A stretch of 64,000 bases of DNA from Nitrospirillum amazonense (lineage in GTDB: Bacteria > Pseudomonadota > Alphaproteobacteria > Azospirillales > Azospirillaceae): assembly GCF_007828035.1 (NCBI RefSeq), contig NZ_VITV01000006.1:124001-188000 (forward strand), read 5' to 3'. Position numbers and translations under genes: made by a program. This document shows, piece by piece, positions 9,501 through 24,500 of the stretch (positions are counted from its first letter, which is position 1; every line of letters starts with the position of its first letter). The notes under the pieces are model-generated. The model was given only the letters and a program-made list of their open reading frames with translations, searched no databases and was not told where the DNA came from.

Positions 9501-12500
9501 ACATCACCATTACGGTGACGGGCGGCGCCCTGGCGGTGAACACCATCAACGCCGGCGCCTCCGGCAACGTCACGCTGACCACCACCTTGGGCGGCAACAA
9601 TGGCGACGGCATCGGCGCCATGGGCAGCGGGTCGCTGATCACCGGCCGGAACCTGGTGCTGAGCACCTCGTCCTACAGCTATGTCCAGCTGTACACGGCG
9701 GTGCAGAAGGTGTCCGGCACGTCCGGCACCGGCATCACCATCGAGCAGAGGACCGGCGACCTGACGGTGGGCGACCTGGCCACGACCTACGTCCCCAGTT
9801 CCACCAGCAACCCGCTGTCCCAGCCGACCTACCCCAAGATCAAGATCCTGGCGGACGACGGCAGCGTCACCGTCGCCGGCACCGTGAAGTCCCTGGGCAG
9901 CACCGCCTACACCGGATCGGTGGAAATCCAGGCCAGTGGCGCCATCCTGGCGGACAGCGGCGTCACCACCGCCATCACCTCCGACAGTGTGGAGCTGGAG
10001 GCCGGCCGGAACGTCGGCACCACCGCCTCGCACATCAAGACCAACACGACTGAACTCTATGTCTCCGCCGTCGGCGACATCTACCTGGACAACGCGGTGG
10101 CCTTCACCGAACTGTCCATCGACGATCAGCACACTTCAGCCGGCGTGATCAACACGGTGGCCGTCACCGCTCCTTACCTGACCTTCGGTATCAGCGACGA
10201 CGGGTCCAAGTTCACGCTGACCAACATCGTCGGCACCACCATCGACAGCCTGAGCTTCGCCAGCGATGAAACGCTGGTGCTGGGCCATGTCCAGGGCGCC
10301 GCGGACAGCAACATCAGCCTGCGTTCCTACGACGGCGACATCCTGGACGACGGCAACAGCCAGACCCGCGTCACCGGCTATTACGTCGCCCTGCAGGCCG
10401 ACAGCGGCAAACTGGGCACGTCCGCCAGCCCGCTGAACATCAATGCCCCCCGCCTGGAGCTGACGACCGAGGGCGACCTCTACGCCAGCGACATCGCCGA
10501 CCTGACGACCCTGTCGCTGACCACCAATCACCGCACCAACGGCAGCGTGAACACCTATCAGCTGACGGCGCCGTCGCTGGTGTTCAACATGACGGACAGC
10601 ACCAGCGGCACGTCCATCAACACCCTGACCGACGTCACGGGCCTGTCCGCCACCTACGTCAACGACCGTACGACCACCCTGGGCGACATCAACGTCACGC
10701 GGTCGGGCTCGCTGAACCTGACGGCCCAGTACGGCAGCATCCTGGATGACGCCAACACCGCGACCCAGGCTCTGGCCGGCAGCATCACTCTGACCGCCAC
10801 CTGGACGGCCGGCGGCCTGGGCACCGCCGCCCACCCGCTGCAGTTGGCGACCGGGGACCTGAAGGTGGCCGCCAATTCGGGCGGCACCTACGCCCAGATC
10901 TCCATGCCCGTCAACTCCACCACCAACGTGGTGAAGCTGAGCACGGGCAACTACAACAGCGGCACCATGATGGTGGAGGCGCTGCAGGGCGACCTGGCGC
11001 TGGGCACCATCACCACGACGGGCCAGTCCGTCACCCTGAAGGCCGACGCCGGTTCCATCACCAATCCCAACACCAGCGGCGGCGGCACCCCCAGCTACAG
11101 CACGCTGACGGTGGGCAGCGGCGGCACCGTCAGCCTGACCGCGTCGGGCGCCATTGGTAGCAGCGCCGCCCCCATCCTGATCAGCGCCTCGGGCGGCACA
11201 CTGAACGCCACGGCCACGACCGGCGATGTCTACGTCACCAACGCCGGCGCCCTGAAGCTGGGCGCCATCGGCGCCAGCGGCACGGTGGGTGTCACCGCCA
11301 CCTCCGGCAGCCTGACCGACGACGGCGACGCTACCACCACCGTCGCTGGCACCACCGTCATCCTGACCGCCGCGTCCGGCAGCGTTGGCACCTCGGCCAG
11401 CCCACTCAGCGTCGCCACTGCCAACCTGGCCGTCACCGCGCAGGGCAGCATCCAGGTGGCCGACAGCGCCGCCCTGTCCAACCTGACCCTGGCCAGCACC
11501 AGCACCAGCGCCGCCAACAGCTTCTCCGTCGGCGCCGCCAACCTGACCGGCTTCGCGCTGAGCGACAGCGGCAGCCTGTATACCCTGACCCAGCTGACCA
11601 GCACCTCCGCGCTGAACTTCACCTTCACCGGCGGCCATGCCCTCACCGTCCTGGGCCCGGTGAACGGCAACACCGGCACCGCCAATTACGGCATCAGCAC
11701 CGACGGCGGCGCCGTGACCCTGGCGTCCACCGCCGGCAACGTCACCATCGGCAGCATCGCGACCGGCGGCGGGGCGGCGACCATCACCAGCGGCGCCGGC
11801 GGCGCTCTGACCGTCACCAGCCTGGCCACGGGCGGTGGCGCCGCGGCGTTGACCGCGGGCGGCGCCCTGACCATCACCGGCCTCACCACCACGGGTGGCG
11901 CCGCCACCCTGACGTCCGGCACCACGGCCGCCCTGTCGGGCGTGGACACGGGCAACGGCGCGCTGGGCATCACGGTTGGCAGCGGCGACTTCACCGTCGG
12001 CGCCCTGACCGCCAGCAGCGTCTCGATCAACGCCAGGGCCGGCAACATCAAGGACGACGGCGACAGCACCACCAAGATCACGGCCGGCACGGTCTCGCTG
12101 ACCTCCGGCACCGGTTCCATCGGCGTGGCCGGGACCAGCGACAGCGACACGTCCAAGTGGATCGCCCTGTCGGGCACCACCAACCTGACGCTCAGCGCCC
12201 CCACCAACATGTATGTGGTGGATGACCACGCGCTGACGGCGCTGGCGTTGAGCTTCACCGGCAACAACAGCGCCGGCGTCTTCAAGCTGACCGCCCCCAC
12301 CCAGACCTACATCATCTCCAGCGCCAGCGGCACGCTGAGCGTCAACCGCGCGGGCGCCACCTCCGGCGGCACCGGTGATTTGAGCACCTTCAGCCTCTAC
12401 GCCCGCGAAAGCGTGAACGTCGGCACCGTTTCGGCGACGGACAGCATCTCGGTCACCACCGACAACACCACGGCCAACATCGGCTTCCTCAGCGGCTTCG

Positions 12501-15500
12501 GCGGCTTGATTTCCGCCAATGGCACCGTCAACCTGACGACCAAGAACGCCAACGCCAGCAACGGCAACATCGGCGCCAGCACCAACTCGGTGTCGATCGA
12601 ATCCACCACGCTGAACATCGATTCCGTGGGCGCGATCTATGTCGACGACGCCGGTCTCGCCAACCTGTCCATCATCAGCCGGCACGTGTCGTCGTCGGAT
12701 AACGACAACAACATCAAGATCACCGGCTATTTCCTGCAGAGCTCGGGCCTGATCGTCGGCGACGGCGCCACCCAGTCGCTGGCCAACGGCAGCGTCTTCG
12801 CCGCCAAGAACGGCTCGCCGGCGCTGAACTTCAGCTACACGACCGACCGGGCGATCGCGGTGATGAACAACATCACCGGTAATTCCGTCTCGCTGACCTC
12901 CACCGGCGGGTCCATCACCGGTTCGTCCGGCAAGACCATCACCGCCGGTTCGGTCAGCCTGTCGGCCCTGGCCAAGGACGCATCCGTCGGCACATCCGGC
13001 CAGGCCGTCGGCGTCAGCACCGCCAACCTGTCCATCGCCTCGGCCGGCAGCATGTATGTCGCCGACAGCGCCGCGCTGTCGTCCCTGACGCTGAATTCCA
13101 CGCTGACGCAGAGCGGCACCCTGTCCGCCGGCTTCGGCATCACCGCCAGCAACATCACCGACAGCATCACTTACAGCAACAGTGGGCCCTATGGCCTGCA
13201 GATCGGCACCTTTACCGCCAACAGCGGCAACGTCGCGCTGAGCGTCACGTCCAACCAGCTGATCACCGTCGGGACCATCAACACCGGCACGGGCAGCGGC
13301 GCCGCCGTCACGCTGACCACCACGGGCGCCATCCAGGCCGCCACCAGTTCCTCGCGCATCACCACGGGCGCTCTGACGCTGAACGCCACGGGTGTCAGCA
13401 TCTACAACGACGGTATCGATCCCTTCCTGACCACGGCCAGCAGCCTGGCGGGGACCATCGTCACCCTAGACCCGAACACCAAGCTGGCGACCGGGGGCAG
13501 CATCAACCTGTCGAACACGGGCGACCTGGCGCTGGGCGCACTGACCGTGGGCAACACGGCCAAGATCACCACCAGCGGCGCCATCACCAGCAGCGGCGGC
13601 ACCGTGTCCGCCCCCATCGTGACCATCAAGGCCACCGGCGGATCCATCGGCACCAGCGGCGCCCACCTGAGCGTCGATACTCAGGCCCTTTCCCTGGACA
13701 GCGGCAACGACATCTATGTCGACGCCCGGTCGGACCTGTACGCCCTGAACGTGACCGACCGTCACGCCACGGCGCGGGCCAACACCCTGGCCATCACAGC
13801 CCCGCACCTGGTGTTCACCGTCACCGACACCGGCAGCCGGTTCAACCTGGCGAACGTTGTCGACGCCAGCGGCCTGGACTTCAGCTTCACGGGCGACAAG
13901 GACATCCAGATCGGCATCGTGAACGGCCAGATCGGCCGCACGGTGAGCGTCGCCTCCACCAACGGCAGCCTGACCGACAACGGCGCCGTGATGCTGACGG
14001 GTGACGAGGTCGATCTGGCCGCGACCGGATCCATCGGCACGGCCGGCGCGCATATCAAGACCACCGCGCTAACGCTGGACGTCCGCACCGGCGCGAACCT
14101 CTATGTCGACAACGCCACGGATCTGTCCGCCCTGTCGGTGGAAACCACCCAGGCCGCCGCCACCGGCGGCGTCTTCTCCATCACCTCGGGCGGGGCCTTC
14201 GGCTCGGCCACGCCGACCCTGACCTTCTCGGGCGGCGACGACGGCACCTACACCCACTTCGACCTGGTGACCGACAGTACCGGCATCAACTTCAGCGGCA
14301 CGGCCGAACACAGCCTGAAGATCGGCACCATCGACACGCGCGCCACCGGCATGCTGGCCGGCGGCCTAGTGACGCTGTTCAGCGACCAGAGCATCCTGGC
14401 CATCGACGGCACCAACCGGATCACCGCGGCGGAGACGTCGCTGACCACCTGGAACGGCGGCGGATCCGTCGGCAGCGGCGCCACGGCGCTGAACCTGTCC
14501 ACCCCGCTGCTGGACATGGACACCAGTGGCAGCGTCTACCTGAATTCCGATACCCACATCGACGCGCTGGACCTCTACACCCGCCACCCCACGGCCAACG
14601 CCAGCACCTACAGCATCACCTCACCCGACCTGACCTTCGGGATGAGCGACGGCGGCACCGGCGCCAGCCTGACCAACATCGTCGATACCACCGGCCTGGC
14701 GCTCACCGTCACCAGCGACGCCACCCTGACCGTGGGCACCGTCAACCTGGGCACGGCCGGCACGCTGGCGCTGCACACCACCAGCGGTGACATCAAGGGC
14801 GACGGCAACGGCAGCACCGGTGTGACCGCCGCGACCCTGTCGCTGGTGTCGGACAGCGGCGCCATCGGCACCTCCGGCGCCGGCAACGAGATCGACGCCC
14901 AGGTCAACACCCTGACGGCGAACGCCCAGAGCGGCGCCGTCAACCTGGGCTTCTCCGCCTCCGCCGCGCTGAAGGGCCTGACCGCCGGCGGCGATGTCAT
15001 GCTGAACAACAGCGTGGGCGACATCGCGCTGGGCACCATCGAGTTGAACGGCCACAACCTGACCGTCGACAACGAGGGTGGCTCCATCCTCAGCGGCACG
15101 CTGAACGACACCGCCACGGTGACGCTGATCGCCCAGGGATCCATCGGCAACGTCAGCGCCATCACCACCTCGTCCAACGGCGCCGCCACCACCCTGAACC
15201 TGACCGCCCACGCCGCCAACGGCGCGACGGGCGGCGTCAATGTCAGCGAAAGCAACGGCAACCTGGTCGCCAGCAGCATCCTGGCCCCGGGGGACGTGAC
15301 GCTCACGGCCGTCGATGGCGCCATCACCGTCGGCACCATCAACGCCGGCACCGCCGCGGTCAGCCTGACGGCCGGTGACGGCGACATCCTGGCCATCAAC
15401 GGCAGCAACCTGATCACCGGCGGCAGCGTCATGCTGGTGACGGACAGCGGTAGCGGTCATTCCATCGGCGGTGGAAGTGGCGGCGTTCTGGTTGTGTCCA

Positions 15501-18500
15501 CGCCGGTCCTGTCGCTGACCAATACCAAAGACATTTACCTCAACGACAACACCACGCTGACCAAGCTGACGCTGGACCGCACCGGTGACTACACCGGTGG
15601 CGGCACCATCCAGCTGAGCGTCCCCGGCTTCACGGCCGCCTGGGTCGACAGCACCACAACCCTGAACCTTACCTATCTGGCGCAGTCCGGCCTGGACCTG
15701 ACGTTGCGGACCAACCACAACGTCGCCGTCGGCACGATCAACCTCGGCAGCACCGGCAAGCTGGACCTGGAGGTCGACCCGGCATCGGGCAACGGCGCCA
15801 TCACGGCGACCAGCGGCAGTTCCTCCATCACCGCCGGCAGCCTGACGCTGGCGGTCTCGTCGGAGAGCAGCATCGACGGCAGCAGCATCGGCGCCTCCGG
15901 CACCCTGCTGAAGGTCTCGGCCACCGACTTCACCGCCACGGCCGGCCAGGGCGGCATCTACATTGCGCCCACGTCCAACATCAACCTGTCGAACGTCACG
16001 TCGGGCGGCGCGCTGACCGTCTCCACCACCTCGGCGGTCGACATCACGCTGGGCAGCGTTTCCTACGGCAACGGCCAGGCGCTGACCGTCACCACCGCCG
16101 GCGCCATCCTGGGCGGCGGCGGCGTGCTGCAGGGCGGCAGCCCCAGCACCGTCGGCAGCTACGGTGCCATCAACCTGACGGCCGGCACCGGCATCGGCGG
16201 CGTGGACGCGCCCCTGCAAATCTCCGCCACCAACAACGCGGTGAATGCCACCGTCACCGGTACCGGCGACATCGTCATCAACAGCCAGGGCGCGATGCTG
16301 GGCGGTCTCACCACCGCCACCCATGATGGCCAGATCGTCATCACCTCCGCCGGGTCCCTGTTGCTGAACGGCGCCACCTCGTCCACCGACAACTCCGGCG
16401 ACGGCATCTCCGTCACCGTCAGCAGCGGCAACCTGACGCTGGGCGGTGCCATCACGGCCGGGGCCACCCAGGGCAACATCACCCTGACCGCCAACAGCGG
16501 CAGCATCCTGGCGAGCAACGCGCCCACCATCAGCAACGAGGTCAGCGCCTTCTCCGTCACCGCTGACGCCACCACGGGCCTGGGCGGCTCGGGCAAGGGC
16601 CTGAACCTGGTGGGCCAGCGGGTGAACGCCCTGACGCAGGGTGGTACCATCTACCTGTCGCCGCAGGCCACCACTACCCTGGCCTACATCTCTTCCGGCG
16701 GCGGCGCCGTCAACATCGTCGGCAACGGCGGCCTTTACCTGGGTAACGTTCTCTCGGGCGGCGGCAACATCACCGTCTCGGGCAATACCGGCACCACCGT
16801 CTACGCCGGCAACGTCAACGCCGGCAGTGGCAATGTCACCATCGTCGCCAGCTCCAGCGGCGGTGCCATCCTGGACGACGGTCTGGACCTGACCCGCGTC
16901 GTCGGCAACACCGTCTCGCTGAGCGGCGCCACTGGCGTCGGCACGTCCACCCGCGCCGTCCAGACCACCGCCAACAGCCTGACCCTGGTCGACAACGCCG
17001 GCGGCGCCGGCATCTATGTCGACGACAACAACACCAGCGGCGTCACCATCACCAGTTCCACCGCCGCCGGCGGCAACACCGTCATCACCACGGCGGGCCC
17101 GACCACGGTGGTCAGCGCCACCGCCACCTCCACCACCGGCGGCGGCAACGACATCACCATCACGGCCGCCACCGGCAACCTGACCATCGGCGCAATCAGC
17201 ACCAACACCGCCAGCCTGAACGGCGGCACGCTCACCCTGACGGCGACCAACGGGTCCATCCTCGCCCGCGCCGGCAGCGACACCAACCTGACCGGCTACA
17301 ACGCCAGCCTGTCGTCCAAGAGCGGCATCGGCACGCTGACCGATTTCGCCAGCGGCGCCGGCGCCCCCATCGTCACCGCCGTGACCAACCTGACGTCGCT
17401 GTCGGCCACCGACGCCGGTTCCATCATCAACGTCAAGCAGACCGGCAACCTGACCCTGGGCACCGGCACCAATGTGACCCTGGGCACCAACGGCTCCGTC
17501 TATCTGCAGGCCACCGGCAACATCAACGTCAGCAGCGGCCTGCCCAATGTGGGCACGGGCAACCTGGCCCTGCTGGCCGGCGGCACGCTGACCCTGCCCT
17601 CGGCCGGCGTCAGCACCCAGGGCGACCTGTACCTGAAGGGCGTCACCGACATCGTCGCCACCGGCGCCACCCCTCGCGCCCTGACCATCACCGCCGACAG
17701 CCTGAAGTTCATCAGCGGTGCCGCCGGCGGCACTATCAGCCTGACCACCACGGTGGGCGCGCTGGACGCCGAACTGACCGGCACCGCCACCGCCGCCAAC
17801 TTGACGGTCGGTAACACCGGCGCCCTGTCGGGCCTGACGCTCAGCACCGCCAAGGGCAACATCACCTTCACCAACGACGTCGGCTTCACCACCACGTCGG
17901 TGACGGCGGCCGGCACCACGCCGACCGTCAGCCTGACGGCCAGCACCGGCGACCTGACCGTGGGCGCGAACGGCATCAGCGCCGGCGCCACCGGCACGGT
18001 CAACCTGACCGCCACGACCGGCGCCATCAGTGGTGCCGGCGGCGGCGCCATCACAGCCAATACGCTGAACCTGACCAGCCTGAAGGCCATCGGCAGCGCC
18101 GTGCAGGCGCTGAGCGCCACCGCCGCCACCCTGTCGGCCACGGTGACCGGTACCGTCCTGGCCAATGGCGCCGGCGACTACGGCATCTACCTGTCCGCCC
18201 CCGGCACCCTGTCGCTGGCGGGCCTGACCACGGCGGACGGCGTCGTCTCCATCACCGGCGGCGGAGCGGGCACCACACTCACGTCCACCGGCGGCATCAC
18301 CGCCGGCAACGGCCACGCCATCACCCTGACCAACAGCGGCGGCGCCATCACCGTCAGCGGCAGCATGAGCGGCGCCAGCCTGGACGCCACCGCGACGACC
18401 ATCAGCGTCGGCGCCCTGACCACCACCGGCGCCCAAAACTACACCGGCAACACCACCGTCACCGGCGACCTGACGGCCAGCGCCGTCACCGTCACCGGCA

Positions 18501-21500
18501 ACCTGACCTTGGGCGGCACCGGCACCCGCGCCATCGACACCAGCGGCGGCAACGGCGCCATCAGCATCACCGGCACCCTGACGGGCGCCACGCACAGCCT
18601 GACCCTGACGGCCGGCACCGGCGCCATCACCCTGGGCGGGGCCGCCAGCGGCATGGGCGCCCTGTCCGCCACCGGCGCCACCATCAACACCAAAGGTGTG
18701 TCCAGCACGGGCAACCAGTCCTACACCGGCGCCACCACCCTGAACGGCACCTACGGCACCGGCAGCGGCACCTTTACCGTGACCGGGGGCGCCACCCTGG
18801 GCGGCGACACCACCATCACCACCACCAACGCGGCGGCGGGCTTCTCCTCCACCCTCGACGGAGCGCATGACCTGACCATCGGCAGCGGCACGGGTGCCGT
18901 CACACTGAGCGGCGCCGTGGGTGGCACCACTCGCCTGGGCGCCCTGACCGTCAATTCCACCGGCACCACCACCTTCACCAGCGCCGTGAAGGCCGGCAGC
19001 GTCACCACCAACGCCGGCGGCAGCCTCGTCCTGACGGCCGGCACCGTAGACGCCGCCGGCATCATCAGCCTGGGCGACAGCCTGACGCTCAGCGCCGACA
19101 CCACGCTGAAGGGCAGCACCGTCACCCTGGGCGGCGGCGTAGAGGGCGCCCACGACCTGACCATCACCGGCAATGCCGTCTTCAACGGCACCATGGGGGC
19201 CGACACGCGCCTGAGCGGCCTGTCGGTCAGCGGCACGTCCGCCATCAACACCACCATCATCAGGACCACCGGCACCCAGACCTACACCGGGGCCACCACC
19301 CTGGATGCCAACACCACCCTGACCGGCACCACCGTCGGCTTCGGCGGCACGCTGGACGGCGCCAAGACCCTGGCCATCACCGGCAACGCCAGCTTCGGCG
19401 GCGACGTGGGCGGCACGACCAGCCTGAGCAGCCTGTCCGTCAGCGGCACCAGCAGCCTGCCGGGCAACGTCACCACCACCGGCACCCAGGCCTACACAGG
19501 CGCCGTCACCCTGGCGAACGACACCACCCTGACTGGCACCACCGTCACCCTGACCAACGGCGCCAACGGCACCACCGCCAACACTCAGTCGCTATCCGTC
19601 GTCGGCAACCTGGGCACCAGCGGCGCCTTCGGTGCCACCACCCACCTGAAGAACCTGTCGATCAGCGGCACCGCCAGCCTGACCGGCACCACCACCACCG
19701 GCGGCACCCAGACCTACGGCGGGGCCGTCACCCTGGCCGGCGACACCACGCTGGCCGGCACCACCATCACGCTGGACAGCACGGTCAACGGCGCCCACAG
19801 CCTGACCATCACGGGCGACGCACTCATCGCGGGCACCATCGGCGGCAGCACCGCCCTGACCAGCCTGTCGGTCAGCGGCGCCAGCACCCTCAGCGCCGCC
19901 ACCATCACCACGACCGGCACCCAGACCTACGGCGGGGCCGTCACCCTGGCGCGCAGCACCGGCGCCACCGTCCTGAACACCACCAACAGCAACGTCCTGT
20001 TCAGCGGCACGGTCGACGGCAACGGCGACGTGGTGTCGGGCAGCGACGGCCTGACCATCAACGCCGGTACCGGCAACATCACCTTCAGCAGCACCATCGG
20101 GGCCACCACCCGCGCCGGTACCCTGCAGTTCTACAGCGGCGGCACCACCAGCTTCGGCAGCGCCATCAAGGCGGGTTCGGTTTACACCGACAGCGTCGGC
20201 ACCCTGGCGTTGAACACCGGCAGCGTCGATACCACCGGGTCCCAGGCCTATGGCGAGGCGCTGACCCTGACCGCCGACACCACGCTGAAGGGCAGCAACA
20301 TCATCCTGAGCAGCACGGTCGATGGCGCACACAGCCTGACCATCACCGGCAATGCCACCGTGAGCGGCATCATGGGCGGCACCACCGCCCTGAGCAGCCT
20401 ATCGGTCAGCGGCACCGGCACACTGTCGAAGAACATCACCACCTCCGGTACCCAGACCTACACCGGGGCCGTCACCCTGGGCGCTAACGACGTGCTGTCG
20501 GGCAGCACCATCGCCTTCGGCGGCACGGTCAACGGCGGCCACACCCTGGCCATCACCGGCAACGCCACCTTCGCCGATACCGTCGGCGCCACCAACGCCC
20601 TGACCAGCCTGTCGGTCAGCGGCACCTCCGGCCTGAACGGCGGCAGCATCCGGACCACGGGCGGCCAAACCTACACCGGGGCGGCCACCCTGGGCGCCGA
20701 CACCACCCTGACCAGCACCGGTAACGGCACCGTCGCCTTCGGCGGTACGGTGGATGGCGCCCACGGCCTGACCATCGCCAACGGCGGCACGGGCAACACT
20801 ACCTTCGGCGGCGCCGTGGGCGGCACCGCTGCCCTGTCGAGCCTGTCCGTCAGTGGCACCAGCAGCCTGCCCGGCGCCATCACCACCACCGGCAACCAGA
20901 CCTACACCGGCCTGGCCACCCTGTCGGCGGCCACCACCACCCTGGCCGGCGCCACCATCACCCTGAACGGCGGCGCCGACGGCACCACCGCGGACCAGCA
21001 GTCGCTGACCGTCACCGGCAACCTGGTGACCGGCGCTCTGGGCGCCAACCACCGCCTGAACAACGTTTCCGTCAGCGGCGCCGAGACCCTGTCGGGCAAC
21101 GTCACCACCGCCGGCACCCAGACCTACAGCGGCGACGTCACCCTGGGCGCCAACGCCACCCTGACCGGCACCACCGTCACCTTCAGCGGCACCCTGAACG
21201 GCGCCCACGCCCTGGCCGTCGTCGGCAATGCCGACTTCAGCGGCGTCATCGGCGGCACCGCCACCCTGACCAGCCTGTCGGTCAGCGGCAGCAGCAGCCT
21301 GTCGGGCGACGTCACCACCACCGGCACCCAGACCTACACCGGCGTGGTCACCATCGCCGGCGACACCATCCTGACCGGCACCACCGTCACCCTGACCAAC
21401 GGCGCCAACGGCGTCACGGACGGGGCGCAGTCCCTGTCCATCGTCGGCAACTTGGGCACCAGTGGGGCCTTTGGCGCCGTCACCCGTCTGAAGAACCTGT

Positions 21501-24500
21501 CGGTCAGTGGCACCGCCAGCCTGACCGGCACCACCACCACGGCCGGCACCCAGACCTATAGCGGCGCCGTCACTCTGGCGGGCGATACCACCCTGGCGGG
21601 CAGCACCGTAACCTTGAGCGGCACGGTCAATGGCGGGCATGCCCTGTCCATCATCGGCAATGCAGGCTTCGGCGGCGTCATCGGCGCCACCAACGCGCTG
21701 ACCAGCCTGTCGGTCAGTGGCGCCAGCAGCCTGTCGGGCAACGTCACCACCACCGGCGCACAGACCTACACCGGGGCGGCCACCTTGACCGGCGCCGCCA
21801 TCCTGACCACCAGCAACGGCGCGGTCGGCTTTGGCGGCACCCTTGACGGCAACAAGGCCCTGACCATCCAGGCGGGTTCCGGCAACGTCACGTTCGGTGG
21901 CGCCGTCGGCACCACCACCACCCTGGGCACGCTGACCGTGAATTCCAGCGGAGCCACAGCCTTCAACGGCGCGGTCAAGGCCGTTAACGTCGCCAGCGAC
22001 AGCGCTGGCACCTTGTCGCTGGGCACCGGTTCGTTGGAAGCCCAGGGCACCCTGACGCTCGGTGAGGCCTTCAACCTGACCAGCGACACGGTGCTGAAGG
22101 CCACCACCATCACGCTGAGCGGGGCCGTCAACGGCGCCCACGGCCTGACCATCACCGGCGACGCCGTGCTGAACGGCACCGTGGGCGCTACCACCGCCCT
22201 GACCAGCCTGTCGGTCAGCGGCACCGGCAGCCTGGGTGGCGGCACGGTCCACACCACCGGTACCCAGACCTACACCGGCGCCGTGACCCTCTCCGCCGAC
22301 GATGTGCTGACCGGTAGCGCCGTCGCCTTCGGCGGCACCGTCAACGGTGGGCACAGCCTGAGCATCACCGGCAACGCCACCTTCGCCGGCGCCGTGGGCG
22401 CGACCAACGCGCTGACCAGCCTGTCGGTCAGCGGTACCAGCGGCCTGAACGGCGGCGGCATCCGGACCACGGGCAGCCAGACCTACACCGGGGCCGCCAC
22501 CCTGGGGGCGGACACCGTCCTGACTACCACAAGCAGCGCCGTCACCTTCGCCGGCACTGTGGACGGGGCGCGGGCCCTGACCATCACCGCCGGCAGCGGC
22601 ACCGTCACCTTCACCGGGGCCGTGGGCGGCAACACCCGCCTGGGCGACCTGACGGTCAACAACAGCGGCACCCTGGCGATCAATGCCGCCGTCAAGGCCG
22701 CCAGCATCACCACCGATCTGGCCGGCGGCGTCACCTTGGGCGGCGGCACCATCGACACCACCGGCACCCAGGGTTATGGCGAAGCGGTCACGCTAACCGC
22801 CGACACCACGCTGAAGGCCACCACCGTCACCCTCAACGGCATGGTCGACGGTGCGCATGCCTTGGCCATCACCGGCGACGCCGCCTTCAACGAGGCCGTC
22901 GGCGCCACCGCCGCGCTGACCAGCCTCTCGGTCAGCGGCGACACCATCGTGAACGGCGGGGTCATCAAGACCACCGGCACCCAGGGCTACACCGGCGCCG
23001 TCCTGCTGGGCGGTAACGCCGCCCTGACCGGCAGCACCGTCACCTTCACCGGCACCCTGGACGGGCTGGCCAGCCTGGCCGTCACCGGCAACGCCGTGTT
23101 CAGCGGCGCCGTCGGCGGCACCACTGCCCTGACCGGCCTGTCGATCACCGGCACCTCGGCCCTGAATGGCGGCGCCGTCACCACCACCGGGGCGCAGAGC
23201 TACACCGGGGCCGCCACCCTGGGCGCCGACACCACCCTGGCCACCACCAACGGCGCCGTCACCTTCGGCGGCACGCTGGACGGCGCCCACGCCCTGACCC
23301 TGACCACCGGCACCGGCAACGTCACCCTGACCGGCGTGGTGGGCGGCATCACCCGCCTGGGCGACCTGACGGTCACTAGCGGCGGCGCCACCACCGTCAC
23401 CAGCGCCGTCAAGGCCGCCAGCGTCACCACCAATGCCGCCGGCACCCTGGCCATTAATGGCGGCAGCATCGACACCATCGGCACCCAGACCTACGGCGAG
23501 GCCCTGCCGCTCAGCACCGACACCGTGCTGAAGGCCACCACCGTCACCCTCAACGGCACGGTCGACGGCACGCATGCCCTGGCCATCACCGGCAACGCCG
23601 TGCTGAACGCCGCCGTGGGCGGCATTAGTTTCCTGAGCAGCCTGTCCGTCAGCGGCACGACCACCATCAACGGCGGCAGCGTCGGCACCTGGGGGGCGCA
23701 GACCTACACCGGGGCCACCACCCTGGGCGCCAACACCGCCCTGACGGCCAGCAGCGCCGGCTTCGGCGGCACCCTGGACGGCGCCAAGACCCTGGCCATC
23801 ACCGGTGACGCCAGCTTCGGCGGTTCCGTGGGCGGCACCAACGCCTTGGCCAGCCTGTCAATCGGCGGCGCCAGCGCGCTGAACGGCGGCACCGTCACCA
23901 CCACCGGCACCCAGACCTACAGCGGCGACATCACCCTGGGCGCCGACACCACGCTGGCTACCAGCAACAACACCGTCATCGTCACGGGCATGGTGGACGG
24001 GGCCCACGCCCTGACCATCAGCACCGGCACGGGCAACGTCATCCTGGGCAACGCCGTGGGCGGCACCACCCGCCTGGGCGCCCTGACCATCAACGGCAGC
24101 GGCACCGCAACCCTCGGCGCGGCGGTCAAGGCCACCAGCCTGACCACCGACGCCGGTGGCGCCACCGACCTGTTCGGCGGCGTCGACACCACTGGCGCCC
24201 AGACCTACAACGACGCCGTCGTCGTGGGCGTGGACGCCACCCTGAAGGCCACCACCGTCACGCTGAACGGCACGGTCGACGGCACGCACGCCCTGACCGT
24301 CACCGGCGACGCCGTACTGAACGGCACGGTGGGTGCCACCCATGCCCTGGGCAGCCTGTCGATCAGCGGCGCCACCGCCCTCAACGGCGGCGGCGTCAAG
24401 ACCACGGGCGGCCAGACCTACAGCGCGGCCGCCACCCTGGGCGCCGACACTGCCCTGACCACCACCAACGGCGCGGTCACCTTCGCCGGCACGCTGGATG

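Noticed and set aside
14621-19153. A 1,510-codon open frame on the minus strand opposite the giant exoprotein, with similar ones at 10136-12685, 20399-22354 and 23858-27742
   Set aside because: These are shadows of the repetitive, GC-biased codon use of the exoprotein. Their products are Gly/Ala/Asp/Gln-rich, lack ribosome sites and show no domain.
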